Assembly: GCF_030268085.1 (NCBI RefSeq)
Contig: NZ_BSDE01000003.1
Location: forward strand, 248,001-312,000
Reading direction: 5' to 3'
Length of the DNA stretch: 64,000 nt
Source of the DNA: Geothrix limicola
GTDB taxonomy: Bacteria; Acidobacteriota; Holophagae; Holophagales; Holophagaceae
The notes beneath the pieces were generated by a model. That model saw only the letters and a program-made list of their open reading frames with translations, had not been told where the DNA came from and made no database searches. Shown one piece after another: positions 50,663 through 59,736 of the stretch. Numbering within the stretch: the first letter of the stretch is position 1; every line of letters begins with the position of its first letter. The position numbers were made by a program, and so were the translations under genes.

Positions 50663-53224
50663 ATGAAAACGCCGATGAAAGCATTCCTGCGCGGCCTGCT
50701 TCGGCTGCACCTCTCCCGCTCGCGCGGCCTCTGGTTCGTCGTGGCGGGCCTCACGCTCCTGCTGGGCTGGGGCACGTTGCGGGTGGAGCGTGCCCTCGAC
50801 CTCATGAGCCTGCTGCCCTCCGAGCATCCGGCCGTGCGCGCCAACCTGGAGGCGGGCGTCGGACAGCAGGAATTGATGTGGGTGGTGGCCGAGGGCGGAG
50901 AGGCGGATCTGGAGGCCCGGCGGGCCTGGGCCGAAGGGGTGGTCGACCGCCTGCTCACCGAGGGCAACCTGCCCCTGAATGGATTGGCCGCCGAGGGACG
51001 CCTGAGCGATCCCGTGCCCGTGCCGGGTCCCGGCGGCGCCAGCCCCTGGCCCGCCCTGCTGGCCGTGGGGGCCATCACCGAAGGCGACGCCGCCGTCAGC
51101 CGCCTCACGACGGAAACGCTCTACACCCTCGCGCCCGCCTGGCTGGGCGACCGCCTCGCACCGCTGACGGATCCCGCCGCGCTGCAGCGCCGCCTGCAGG
51201 CCACGGCCAAGGCCCTGGCCTCGCCCGAGCCCCTGTCCGCCGCCCTGGCGCGCCTCGACCCCCTGGGCCTGCGCGACCTCGCGCCCCAGAACGGCGAAGG
51301 CATGGCCAAGGCCACCGCCCTGGGCCGGGCCTTCACGCTGCGGGTGCGCACCGGATACTTCGAGACCAAGGATGGCCGTTTCGTGCTGCTGCCCCTGGTG
51401 GTGGGCTTCCCGGCCACGGATGCCAAAGCCACCACGCATCTCATGGCCTGGCTGGGCCGCGGTGCCAAGGGGGCCCTGCCCGCCTCCGCCAACCTGGAGG
51501 ACGTGAAACGGGCACTGGCGCCCATGGAGGGCCGCGCCTTCCCGCTGCAGATCACGGGCGCCCACGCGATCACTGCCTGGGAATCCCACCGCCTCACGAT
51601 GGAGGTGCTGTTCAGCCTCGGCCTGAGCTTCGTCCTCATCGGCCTCGTCTACTGGCTGGGCTTTCGCACCCTGGCGGGCTACGGCTTCGTCATGGTGCCC
51701 CTGCTCGTCGGCATGGTCTGGGCGTTGGGCCTCACGGGCTGGGTGCTGGGCCGGGTGAACCTCATGGCCGCGGGCTTCGGCGCGGTGTTGCTGGGCGTGG
51801 GCGACGACGTGGGCATCCTACTCTTCAGCCGCTACCGCGACGAGCGCCGCGCGGGCCGGTCCAAGGCCTGGGCCCTGCGCGCCGCCCTGCTCGGCACGGG
51901 GCCCGGCGTGGTCGCGGGCGCCCTGGCCACGTCCTTTGCCTTCCTCGCGCTGGCCTTCGCGCCCTTCCCCGGCATCCGCGACCTGGGCCTCACAACGGGG
52001 CTGGGCCTGCTGGCCTGCCTGCTCGCCACCTTCCTCGTGCTGCCGCCCCTCCTCTTGGCGCTGGATCACGGCACAGGCACCTTCGCCCCCGGACCCGTCC
52101 AGACTGCTGCTTCGCGCCACCGCTGGGCGCCCTGGGTGGCCCTCGCCGTGCTGATCCTCGCCCTCGTCGGCGCCCCCCGCACGCGCTGGGAAGAGGATCT
52201 GCGGCGCTTCCGCGCCCAGGGCAATCCGGCCCTCAACCTGCAGGAGCGCCTCACGCGGAACCTCGGCGCCAGCCTGCAGCCCCTCGCCCTCCAGATCCCG
52301 CTGGAAGATCCGGACCGCCTGCCCGCGCGCTGGAACAAGCTGAGCCCCATCCTGCGGGAGGCGGGCCTGCCCGTGCCCGATTGGAAGACCCTCGATCCCG
52401 AACTGCGCCACGCGCTGGGTTCGGAAACCTGGCGCCACCAGGTGCTGGAGGCCGCCGCCAAGGCGGGCCTGGATCCTGCGGGTCTGGAGGGTCCGCTCAC
52501 GGCCCTGGCCGCCGCGGCCGCCGATCCCGCCCAGCCCGTGGGTGCCCTGCAGGCGATGCTGCCCCGCGTCTCCCAGCCCGAGGATCACCATCCCTGGAAC
52601 CTCTGGGACGGCTTCCACAGGAACCGCAAACCCGCGCCCCTGGCCCCGGCGCTGACCGTGCCCATCCGCCTGGACGAGGCCGCCCTGGCGCGGCTCACGC
52701 CGAGCGTGGAGGCCGCCGGCGGACGCTTCGTCGGCACCCAGCCCCTCTTCCGCGTGGTGAAGGGCATCGCCAAGGAGGCCGTGCAGCAGGCCGTGCTGCT
52801 GGCGGTGGCGGGCATCTTCATCGTCATCGCCACCTTCGGCCGCAGCCTGCGCTTCGCGGCTTTCGCCCTCGTGCCCCTGCTCGCCAGCCAGGTGGGAGTC
52901 TTCGGCGCCCTGGGCTGGTTCGGCGAACCCCTGACCTTCCTCTCCCTCATGGCCATCCCCATCGCGCTGGGCGTGAGCGTCGACACGGCCTTCAACCTCC
53001 TGCATCGCGCGCGCCGGGAGGCGGATGCGCCCGGGCGCGTGGCGCGCGTGAACGCCGTGTGCGCGGGCACCACGCTCGCGGGATTTGGCGGCATGGTCTT
53101 CAGCGGCTACCGCGGCCTGCGGGGCCTCGGACTCGCCTGCCTGGGCGGCGTGGCGCTGGCGCTCCTGCTCACGCAGTGGCTGCTGCCCGTGCTGCTGGAG
53201 ACATGGCCCCTGGAGAAGAAGTGA
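50663..53224 (+). CDS. MMPL/RND-superfamily exporter (HpnN-like)
   Basis: An 853-residue inner-membrane protein with two repeats, each a membrane helix, a large periplasmic domain and a bundle of five helices. Characteristic segments are GVGDDVGILLFSRYRDERR (about 376-394) and the second-half ALGVSVDTAFNLLHRARRE, with Asp residues in the proton-relay helices. The closest type I recall is HpnN, which moves hopanoids to the outer membrane; no hopanoid genes are visible, so the cargo is unknown. ATG 50663 follows the previous stop by three bases; the next gene overlaps by four. Confidence 0.85.
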   Translation: MKTPMKAFLRGLLRLHLSRSRGLWFVVAGLTLLLGWGTLRVERALDLMSLLPSEHPAVRANLEAGVGQQELMWVVAEGGEADLEARRAWAEGVVDRLLTEGNLPLNGLAAEGRLSDPVPVPGPGGASPWPALLAVGAITEGDAAVSRLTTETLYTLAPAWLGDRLAPLTDPAALQRRLQATAKALASPEPLSAALARLDPLGLRDLAPQNGEGMAKATALGRAFTLRVRTGYFETKDGRFVLLPLVVGFPATDAKATTHLMAWLGRGAKGALPASANLEDVKRALAPMEGRAFPLQITGAHAITAWESHRLTMEVLFSLGLSFVLIGLVYWLGFRTLAGYGFVMVPLLVGMVWALGLTGWVLGRVNLMAAGFGAVLLGVGDDVGILLFSRYRDERRAGRSKAWALRAALLGTGPGVVAGALATSFAFLALAFAPFPGIRDLGLTTGLGLLACLLATFLVLPPLLLALDHGTGTFAPGPVQTAASRHRWAPWVALAVLILALVGAPRTRWEEDLRRFRAQGNPALNLQERLTRNLGASLQPLALQIPLEDPDRLPARWNKLSPILREAGLPVPDWKTLDPELRHALGSETWRHQVLEAAAKAGLDPAGLEGPLTALAAAAADPAQPVGALQAMLPRVSQPEDHHPWNLWDGFHRNRKPAPLAPALTVPIRLDEAALARLTPSVEAAGGRFVGTQPLFRVVKGIAKEAVQQAVLLAVAGIFIVIATFGRSLRFAAFALVPLLASQVGVFGALGWFGEPLTFLSLMAIPIALGVSVDTAFNLLHRARREADAPGRVARVNAVCAGTTLAGFGGMVFSGYRGLRGLGLACLGGVALALLLTQWLLPVLLETWPLEKK

Positions 53225-54285
53225 ATCCGCTGAACGAACTGCTGCAGCCCCGATTGAACGAAGGCGCCGTGCCCGCGGCCGAAGTGATGGCCCTGGGCCT
53301 CTACCACCCGCAGCACGGCTACTACCGGCGGAAGGAAGGCCCCTGGGGTTTCGCGGGCAAGGACTACTACACGGCCCTGGATCTGGGGCCGTTGCTGGGG
53401 CAGACCCTCGCCCTGCGCCTGGAGGCCGCCTGGGAGCGCCTGGGCCGCCCCGCGCGCTTCACGGCCCTGGAGCCGGGCGCAGGGCGCGGCTGGCTCGGCC
53501 GCGACCTGCTGAACGCCGTCTCCGGGCCCTTCGCCGAAGCCCTCATCTACGTCCATCGCGACGACAATCCTGCAGCGAGGCATGCGGCTGAAGCGGCCCT
53601 GGCGCCTTTCCTCCAGGCGAATCGCGCGCGATTCGCCTCGGAAACCGATCCCCTTGAACCCTTCACCGGCTGCGTGTTCAGCAATGAACTCTTCGATGCC
53701 CTGCCCGCCCAGCCCTGGCGCTGGAATGGCGAGCAGTGGGCCCGCGAGGTGCTGGCGGCCTCCGGTCCCGAATGGCAGGCGGCGGATCCCGGCGAGGCCG
53801 GGGTCTGGTTCGCGGCGCAGACGGACGGCCTCGAACCCGGGGACGGAAGCATCTGGTGCGAGGCCCTGCCGGGTCTCGTGCGAGAGCTGTCCAGGGCCCT
53901 GGAGGCCGGGCTCTTCCTGGCGGTGGACTACGGCGAATCCGCCGACCGCCTGCTTGCCAAGGGCGCGGACCTGCGCCGCTTCAAGGCCCACGGAGTGGAT
54001 GGTCTGTGGCACGAGGATCTGGGTGAGGCGGATTTGACATCCGATGTTGATTTCACGCGCCTGGCGCACGTGCTGGAGGGTGAGGGTCTGACTTCCCTCT
54101 CGCACATGGAACTGAGCAGGTGGATCCGCACCCACGCCCCTCTCGACGCCTGGGGCGCCCAGTGGATGGGCCTGCCGGCCCCCGACCGCATGAAGCGCAC
54201 CGAGAACCTGCTCCAGCTCACCCTGCCCGGCATGATGGGCAGCCGCTTCAGGGTGCTGGAAGGCTGGAAGGGGAATGAAGGATGA
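53221..54285 (+). CDS. MidA/NDUFAF7-like SAM-dependent methyltransferase
   Basis: A 354-residue protein of COG1565 (DUF185). N-terminal AAEVMALGLYHPQHGYYRR, the SAM site ALEPGAGRGWLGRDLL, CVFSNELFDALPAQPW and FLAVDYGESADRL are the family landmarks. The mitochondrial homologue dimethylates an arginine of complex I; bacterial targets are not established. The start is GTG at 53221, overlapping the exporter stop (GTGA); a much longer frame running back to 50878 is an artefact of the exporter's GC-rich third frame. Confidence 0.88.
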   Translation: MNPLNELLQPRLNEGAVPAAEVMALGLYHPQHGYYRRKEGPWGFAGKDYYTALDLGPLLGQTLALRLEAAWERLGRPARFTALEPGAGRGWLGRDLLNAVSGPFAEALIYVHRDDNPAARHAAEAALAPFLQANRARFASETDPLEPFTGCVFSNELFDALPAQPWRWNGEQWAREVLAASGPEWQAADPGEAGVWFAAQTDGLEPGDGSIWCEALPGLVRELSRALEAGLFLAVDYGESADRLLAKGADLRRFKAHGVDGLWHEDLGEADLTSDVDFTRLAHVLEGEGLTSLSHMELSRWIRTHAPLDAWGAQWMGLPAPDRMKRTENLLQLTLPGMMGSRFRVLEGWKGNEG

Positions 54286-54359
54286 GCCACAGATAAACAC
54301 GGATAAACCCAGATGGAAAAACCATGCTTCATCTGCGTTTATCCGTGTTCATCCGCGGC
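54286..54359. repeat. Intergenic palindromic repeat (30-bp arms)
   Basis: Arms 54286-54315 and 54330-54359 are reverse complements at 26 of 30 positions, with three of the four mismatches being G-U compatible. The core CACGGATAAAC is repeated. It begins at the base after the MidA-like stop and ends five bases before the convergent hydrolase stop. Closely similar CACAGATAAACACGGATAAA palindromes are familiar from intergenic regions of several phyla (recollection, not a search). Confidence 0.75.
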
Positions 54360-54364
54360 TGCTT

Positions 54365-56269
54365 CTATTTTTCGGCGTAGACCCCGACACCCAGGTGGCT
54401 GGGCCGGGCGGCGTCGTGGAAGACGGTGTGGGTGGCCTTCTGGTAGTCGGCGGGCTGGGCCTCGTTGATGTTCATGAACACCTGGGGATTGCGGTCCATG
54501 AGGGGGAACCAGGTGCTCTGCACCTGCACCATGACGCGGTGGCCCTTCTTGAACGTGTGGAAGACGTCGTTCATGGACCAGGCGACGCGGGTGGGTTGGC
54601 CAGGCACGAAGGGGGCGGGCTTTTCGAGGCTGTCGCGGAACTTGCCGCGCATGACTTCGCCACGCACCAACTGCTGGTAACCGCCCATGGGGTTGGGTGT
54701 GCGGTCCCAGGGATCACCGCCCTCTCTGAAATCGGGGTTCCTGAAATCATCGGGGTAGACGTCGATGAGCTTCACCACCCAGTCGGCGTCGGTGCCCGTG
54801 GTGGCCACGAAAAGTTCGGGGCGCAGCGGACCAGCCAAGGTCAGGTCCTCACGAAGCGGCTCAGTCTGGAAGACGAGCACGTCCGTGCGGCGCCCGGCGA
54901 AGCGCTGGTCGGCCGACATGTACTCGCGGGGCATGCCGATGGCCACCTGCTCGATGAAGGGCACGGGCTTGGCGGGATCGGAGACGAAGGCATCGGAACC
55001 ACCCTCGGGTGGGGGCGCCGTGAAGGCGAGCTTTCCCCGGGGCTGAAGATAGAGGGCCCGCGGCTCAGCCCGCCTGGGGGGCCAAGCATCGAGCTTGTGC
55101 CAGCGGTTGGCGCCGGTTTCGAAGACGGTGGCCCGGGCCAGGTTCGCCTCCTTCGCGCCCTTCAGGTGATGCATGAAGAAGGGGAACAGCACCTCGGACT
55201 GGAACCAGTCGGAGGTGGCAGATCCGAATTGCACGGGGCCCAGATGGTCGCCCTTGCTGCGTTCCCAGCCCCCGTGGAACCAGGGGCCCATCACGAGGCG
55301 GCTGTCGGTGGCCGGGCTCTGGCGCGCGATCGTCTGGAAGACCTGGAGGGCCCCGTAGATGTTTTCGGCGTCGAACCAGCCGCCCACGGTAAGCACGGCG
55401 GGCCTCACGTCCTTCAGTTGGGGGCGCAGGTTGCGGGCCTGCCAGAAGGCGTCGTACGTGGGGTGGTCCATCATCTCGTTCCAGAAGGCGATGTCCTTCG
55501 TGAACTGCCGGGTGGCGGCGGTGCTGCCCAGGCGCAGGAACCACTCGTAGCCGTCCGAAGTGCCGTGATCCAGGGTGCTGGGCCAGGCCTTGGTCGGCAC
55601 GGGCCGGGGCTTGCCGAACGAGGTCATGAAGTTGAAGGCGTGGGGCAGCCAGAGGGCGCCGTTCCGATGGAAATCATCCCCCTGGAACCAGTCCACGATG
55701 GGGGCCTGGGGCGAGACGGCCTTGAGGGCGGGATGTCCCGAGAGCAGGCCCACGGCCGAGTAGAAGCCCGGATAGCTGATGCCCCACTGACCCACGCGCC
55801 CGTTGTTGCTAGCGGCATGTTCGAGCAGCCAGGCGATGGTGTCGTAGGTATCCGTGCTCTCGTCCACGGCGGCGCCGCTCACGGCGCGCTGGGGGCGCAT
55901 GTTCACGAACTCGCCTTCGGACATCATGCGGCCGCGCACGTCCTGGTAGACGAAGATGAAGCCCTCCTGCTGGAAGCGGGCGGAGGGGCCCAGGTGCGCC
56001 GGAAAGGCCTCTTCGCCGTAGGGGTGGATGCTGTAGGGCGTGCGCTGCAGGAGGATCGGATAGGTCCGGCTCTTGTCCCTGGGCGTGTAGATGGCCGTGA
56101 AGAGGTGGGCGCCGTCCCGCATGGGGATCCGCACCTCGCGCTTGGTGTACTGCTCGCGGACCGTGGCCTCGGTCTTTTCCGCCGACCGCTGGGCCCGCAA
56201 ATCGAGGGTGGGCGCCAGCAGGGCTGCGGCGAACAGGACTGCGGCCCGCAGAAGACGGGGAAGCGGCAT
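54365..56269 (-). CDS. Secreted CocE/NonD-family acyl hydrolase (S15-like)
   Basis: A 634-residue exported serine hydrolase with a signal peptide of about 27 residues. The alpha/beta-hydrolase domain starts VRIPMRDGAHLFTAIYTP; the nucleophile is S165 in GQWGISYPGFYSA; the C-terminal jelly-roll typical of CocE and glutaryl-7-ACA acylases spans about 440-620. The substrate may be a peptide or ester; it cannot be read. The ATG at 56269 has GGAG five bases upstream. Convergent with the MidA-like gene across a palindromic repeat. Confidence 0.88.
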   Translation of the reverse strand: MPLPRLLRAAVLFAAALLAPTLDLRAQRSAEKTEATVREQYTKREVRIPMRDGAHLFTAIYTPRDKSRTYPILLQRTPYSIHPYGEEAFPAHLGPSARFQQEGFIFVYQDVRGRMMSEGEFVNMRPQRAVSGAAVDESTDTYDTIAWLLEHAASNNGRVGQWGISYPGFYSAVGLLSGHPALKAVSPQAPIVDWFQGDDFHRNGALWLPHAFNFMTSFGKPRPVPTKAWPSTLDHGTSDGYEWFLRLGSTAATRQFTKDIAFWNEMMDHPTYDAFWQARNLRPQLKDVRPAVLTVGGWFDAENIYGALQVFQTIARQSPATDSRLVMGPWFHGGWERSKGDHLGPVQFGSATSDWFQSEVLFPFFMHHLKGAKEANLARATVFETGANRWHKLDAWPPRRAEPRALYLQPRGKLAFTAPPPEGGSDAFVSDPAKPVPFIEQVAIGMPREYMSADQRFAGRRTDVLVFQTEPLREDLTLAGPLRPELFVATTGTDADWVVKLIDVYPDDFRNPDFREGGDPWDRTPNPMGGYQQLVRGEVMRGKFRDSLEKPAPFVPGQPTRVAWSMNDVFHTFKKGHRVMVQVQSTWFPLMDRNPQVFMNINEAQPADYQKATHTVFHDAARPSHLGVGVYAEK

Positions 56270-56282
56270 GGGGGCTCCGGGT

Positions 56283-56307
56283 GGATACCCCATCTTACGC
56301 GGTATCC
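56283..56307. promoter_or_regulatory. Inverted repeat in divergent hydrolase/aguA region
   Basis: GGATACC (56283-56289) and GGTATCC (56301-56307) are exact reverse complements separated by 11 bases, 13 bases upstream of the hydrolase start on the minus strand and about 120 upstream of aguA. The spacing would suit a dimeric regulator. No regulator is assigned. The remaining bases to 56428 show nothing else. Confidence 0.3.
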
Positions 56308-56428
56308 TGGTCCGTCAAGGCGATCTTCCTGTCCGGGCAGCCATTCTCCTCGACGGGACCGTCGGCTTTTGATGAACTGGAGGGTGCGCCGCTCGAAGGC
56401 GCCCTTCCCCGCCAGGACCTTTTCCGTC

Positions 56429-57451
56429 ATGACGAATCCGATGATCCACCAACCCGCCGAATGGGATCGCCACAGCGCCTGCTGGCTGGCCTGGCCCAGC
56501 CACGGCCACCTGTGGCAGGAGAACCTGGCCTCGGCCCAGACGGAGTTTGCGGCCCTCTGCCTCGCCATCGCCGAAGATGGCGGTGAGGATCTGGATCTGC
56601 TCGTGCAGGACGATGTGGCCGAAGCCCAGGCCCGCGCGGCCCTGGCGCCCGTGCTGGGCCAGGTGCGCTTCCACCGTGTGCCCGTGGGCGACATCTGGCT
56701 GCGGGATACGGCGCCGATCTTCGTGAAGGCGGGCGGTGCGCTGCAGGCCGCCTGCTTCCGCTTCAACGGATGGGGCGGCAAGTACGTGCTGCCGGGCGAC
56801 GATCAGGTGGCCCCGCGGGTGGCGGCCCTGAGCGGCCTGCCTTCGCGGGTTCATGCGTGGATCCTCGAAGGCGGATCCGTGGAGGCAGATGGTGAAGGCA
56901 CCCTGCTCACCACCCGCCAGTGCCTGCTCAATCCCAACCGCAATCCGGGCCTGGATCAGGCGGCCCTCGAAGCGGCCCTGCGCAAGGATCTCGGCGCCGA
57001 GAAGGTGCTTTGGCTGGACGAGGGCCTCATCAACGATCACACCGATGGCCACATCGATACCCTGGCGCGCTTCGTGGCGCCGGGCGTCGTCGTGTGCATG
57101 GAGGCGCGCGATGCCGGCGATCCCAACGCCGCCACGCTGGCGCGCCTCGCGTCGGATCTCGAAGCCATGACCGATGCGCGGGGGCGGAAGCTGAAGGTGC
57201 TGCGCATCCCCTCGCCCGGCGCACTGGAAAACGAGGACGGCGAGCTCATGCCCGCCAGCTACGTGAACTTCTACATCGGCAACCGCAGCGTCGTCGTGCC
57301 GACCTACGGCACGCCCCACGACGAAGCCGCCGTGGCGGCCCTGGCGCCCCTCTTCCCTGGGCGGCGCGTGGTGGGCCGCTCGGCCCGCGCCATCCTCAGC
57401 GGGGGCGGCGCCTTTCACTGCATCACCCAGCAGCAGCCGGAGGTCCTGTGA
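56429..57451 (+). CDS. aguA: Agmatine deiminase
   Basis: Converts agmatine to N-carbamoylputrescine and ammonia; peptidylarginine-deiminase fold, 340 residues. N-terminal PAEWDRHSACWLAWPS, GDIWLRDTAPIF, FNGWGGKY, EGGSVEADGEGTLLTT, the catalytic His in DHTDGHIDTLARF and the catalytic C331 in GGGAFHCITQQQ are all in place. The ATG at 56429 suits the family; ATG 56441 is a possible alternative. Overlaps aguB by four bases. Putrescine synthesis by this pair is the established two-step route. Confidence 0.94.
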   Translation: MTNPMIHQPAEWDRHSACWLAWPSHGHLWQENLASAQTEFAALCLAIAEDGGEDLDLLVQDDVAEAQARAALAPVLGQVRFHRVPVGDIWLRDTAPIFVKAGGALQAACFRFNGWGGKYVLPGDDQVAPRVAALSGLPSRVHAWILEGGSVEADGEGTLLTTRQCLLNPNRNPGLDQAALEAALRKDLGAEKVLWLDEGLINDHTDGHIDTLARFVAPGVVVCMEARDAGDPNAATLARLASDLEAMTDARGRKLKVLRIPSPGALENEDGELMPASYVNFYIGNRSVVVPTYGTPHDEAAVAALAPLFPGRRVVGRSARAILSGGGAFHCITQQQPEVL

Positions 57452-58296
57452 ACACGACAATCCGCGTCGCCGCCACCCAGTGCGCCTTCACCGCCAGCCT
57501 GGACGAGAACGTGGCCCGGGTGGAATCGCTCGTGCGCGAGGCCGCGGCTCAAGGTGCGCAGGTGATCCTGCCTTCGGAGCTGTTCGAGGGCTACTACTTC
57601 TGCCGCGAAGAGAAGGACGAATTCTTCGACTGGGCCAAGCCCGCCGCGGGACACCCCACCATCACCCGATTCCAGGCCCTGGCCAGGGAACTGGGCGTGG
57701 TCATCCCCGTCTCCTTCTACGAGCGGGACGGCCACATGTACTACAACAGCCTCGCCATGGTGGACGCCGACGGCGCCCTGCTCGGCATCTACCGCAAGAG
57801 CCACATTCCCGACGGACCCGGCTACGAGGAGAAGTTCTATTTCCGGCCGGGCAACACGGGCTTCAAGGTCTGGGACACGCGCTTCGGCCGTGTCGGCGTG
57901 GGCATCTGCTGGGACCAGTGGTACCCGGAATGCGCCCGGGCCATGATGCTCATGGGCGCCGAGATCCTGATGTATCCCACGGCCATCGGCACCGAGCCCG
58001 AGAACCCCGAGCTGGACACGAAGGACCTCTGGCAGCGCGCGATGATTGGACACGCGGTGTCCAACGTGGTGCCCGTGGTGGCCTCCAACCGCATCGGTCT
58101 GGAGGGCGACCAGACCTTCTACGGCCACTCCTTCATCTCGAACCACCGCGGCGACAAGGTGGCGGAACTGGGGCGCACCGACTCGGGCATCATCCACGCG
58201 GCCTTCGACCTCGACGAGATCCGCCGCAACCGGGCCTCCTTCGGCTTCTTCCGTGATCGCCGGCCCGACCTCTACGGCACGATCACCCAGCTCTAG
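57448..58296 (+). CDS. aguB: N-carbamoylputrescine amidase
   Basis: Nitrilase-family enzyme releasing putrescine from N-carbamoylputrescine, 282 residues. The Glu-Lys-Cys triad is E44 in LPSELFEGYYF, K117 in YRKSHIPDGPGY and C154 in VGICWDQWYPE. The GTG start overlaps the aguA stop (GTGA). Its TAG stop shares the tetranucleotide CTAG with the convergent mocR gene. Confidence 0.95.
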   Translation: MNTTIRVAATQCAFTASLDENVARVESLVREAAAQGAQVILPSELFEGYYFCREEKDEFFDWAKPAAGHPTITRFQALARELGVVIPVSFYERDGHMYYNSLAMVDADGALLGIYRKSHIPDGPGYEEKFYFRPGNTGFKVWDTRFGRVGVGICWDQWYPECARAMMLMGAEILMYPTAIGTEPENPELDTKDLWQRAMIGHAVSNVVPVVASNRIGLEGDQTFYGHSFISNHRGDKVAELGRTDSGIIHAAFDLDEIRRNRASFGFFRDRRPDLYGTITQL

Positions 58297-59660
58297 GTTC
58301 CTTCGGCTCTCAGCGCCTCCGCCACGCCCTCGAGCCGCGCGAGGCCCTGGGCGAGGGTGGCGCGGTCCGGCGCGGCGCCGATGGAGATGCGCAGCCCCGG
58401 CTCCTGCACGGCCCGCGTGGCGGCGAAGACGTCTGAAGGCACCACGACCACGCCAACCTCCAGGGCCCGCCGGGTGAAGCGCTCGGGCCCGCCCGGAGGG
58501 GCGGGCAGCCACACGTGGGGGCAGTGGGGCGCGCCGCGCCAGGCGAGGTGGCGGAGATTTTGGGCGCAGAGGCGATGCCGGGCGGCGAGTTCCTTCCGTT
58601 GGGCGAGGAGGCGGTGCCAGGCCGTGCCGTCCTCCAGCCAGGCCGTGCCCAGGGCCATGCTCAGGGCCGTGACGTACCAGGTCGTGTGATGCTCAGCCTC
58701 GCGGGCCCGGGCCTGCAGCAGGGGCGGAAGCAGCAGGTAGCCCAGCCGCAGGCCCGGCGCGACGGTCTTGGAGAGGCCGGTCACGTACAGCACGCGCTCG
58801 GGCGCCAGGGCGGCCAGGGGCGGCGGCGCCCCCTCCTGCAGCAGGCCGTAGACGTCTTCCTCGACCAGGATCAGATCGTGCTTCCGGGCGAGGGCGACGA
58901 TCTGCTCGCGCCGCTTCAGGCCCATGGTGGCGGTGGTGGGGTTGTTCAGGGTGGGCGACAGGGCCGCCACGCGAAGGCCCGCGCGGCAAGCCGCCTCCAG
59001 GCCCGAGGGCAGGAGGCCCTCCTCGTCCATGGGCATGGGGTGGAGGCGGCGGTGGCTCTGGCGCGCCACGGCCTTCAGGCCCGGATAGACGAGGGCTTCA
59101 CAGGCAAGATCCTCGTGCTCGGAGAGCAGCCCCAGGGCCGTGTCCGCCGCGTGCTGCGCGCCGGCGCAGATCAGCACCCGCTCGGGATCGGCCGACACGC
59201 CGCGGCGCGCCATCCAGGCGGCGGCGGCCTCGCGGTGGAGGCGCGTATCGCCGGGACTCGGGTAGTTGAGGAAGCGCCCGCCTTCGCGGTGAAGGAGGGC
59301 CGCGAGCCCTTTGGCCAGGTCGTCCTCGGCGAGGCCCACGGGCGGGCGGTTGGTGGAGAGGTCGATGACGCCGCCCTCGGGCCGGCTGTGGAAGGCGAAG
59401 AGGGCTTCTTCCGAGGCCAGGCCCAGCACGTAGGTGCCGCGTCCCACCTCGCCGCCGACCAGCAGGCGGCGGGCGGCTTCGCGGTAGGCGCGTGTGATCG
59501 TGCTCACATTCACACCCAGGAGGTCCGCAAGGGCGCGGTGGGTCGGGAGCTGGTCCCCGGGCCTCAGCCGGCCCAGTCGTACCGCGGCTCCGATGGCATC
59601 GGCCACGGCCAGGTACGTGGGACGTGAATCCTCGGGAAGGTCGGGCACCCAGATTGTCAT
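58293..59660 (-). CDS. MocR-type GntR/aminotransferase-like transcriptional regulator
   Basis: A 455-residue chimeric regulator. The N-terminal GntR winged helix (about 14-80) has PGDQLPTHRALADLLGVNVSTITRAYREA; the rest is a class I aminotransferase-like domain with PLP lysine in TGLSKTVAPGLRLGY and the aspartate in LVEEDVYG. The ATG at 59660 sits inside a palindrome that is a likely auto-operator. It is convergent with aguAB and divergent from the dsrC operon, so either could be its target. Ligand unknown. Confidence 0.9.
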   Translation of the reverse strand: MTIWVPDLPEDSRPTYLAVADAIGAAVRLGRLRPGDQLPTHRALADLLGVNVSTITRAYREAARRLLVGGEVGRGTYVLGLASEEALFAFHSRPEGGVIDLSTNRPPVGLAEDDLAKGLAALLHREGGRFLNYPSPGDTRLHREAAAAWMARRGVSADPERVLICAGAQHAADTALGLLSEHEDLACEALVYPGLKAVARQSHRRLHPMPMDEEGLLPSGLEAACRAGLRVAALSPTLNNPTTATMGLKRREQIVALARKHDLILVEEDVYGLLQEGAPPPLAALAPERVLYVTGLSKTVAPGLRLGYLLLPPLLQARAREAEHHTTWYVTALSMALGTAWLEDGTAWHRLLAQRKELAARHRLCAQNLRHLAWRGAPHCPHVWLPAPPGGPERFTRRALEVGVVVVPSDVFAATRAVQEPGLRISIGAAPDRATLAQGLARLEGVAEALRAEGT

Positions 59661-59669
59661 GCAGACAAT
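59653..59669. promoter_or_regulatory. Palindrome over the mocR start codon (putative operator)
   Basis: ATTGTC-ATGCA-GACAAT is a 17-bp inverted repeat with perfect 6-bp arms. The mocR start codon (59660-59658) lies inside it, and the dsrC start is 68 bases downstream on the other strand. MocR/GntR regulators commonly bind such sites near their own starts; binding here is inferred. Confidence 0.5.
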
Positions 59670-59736
59670 TTTGATTCTGACCCACACAAAATCCAGCCCG
59701 GATGTGGGGCGCGGATCGCCCGGCTTGGGAGGATGC

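Noticed and set aside
50878-53220. Long plus-strand frame running into the MidA-like gene
   Set aside because: It overlaps the exporter in another frame and reads as Arg/Pro/Gly low complexity; only the part from 53221 has family similarity.
54275-56428. Plus-strand frame upstream of and continuous with aguA
   Set aside because: It is antisense to the CocE-type hydrolase, whose motifs and signal peptide are clear; agmatine deiminase homology begins at 56429.
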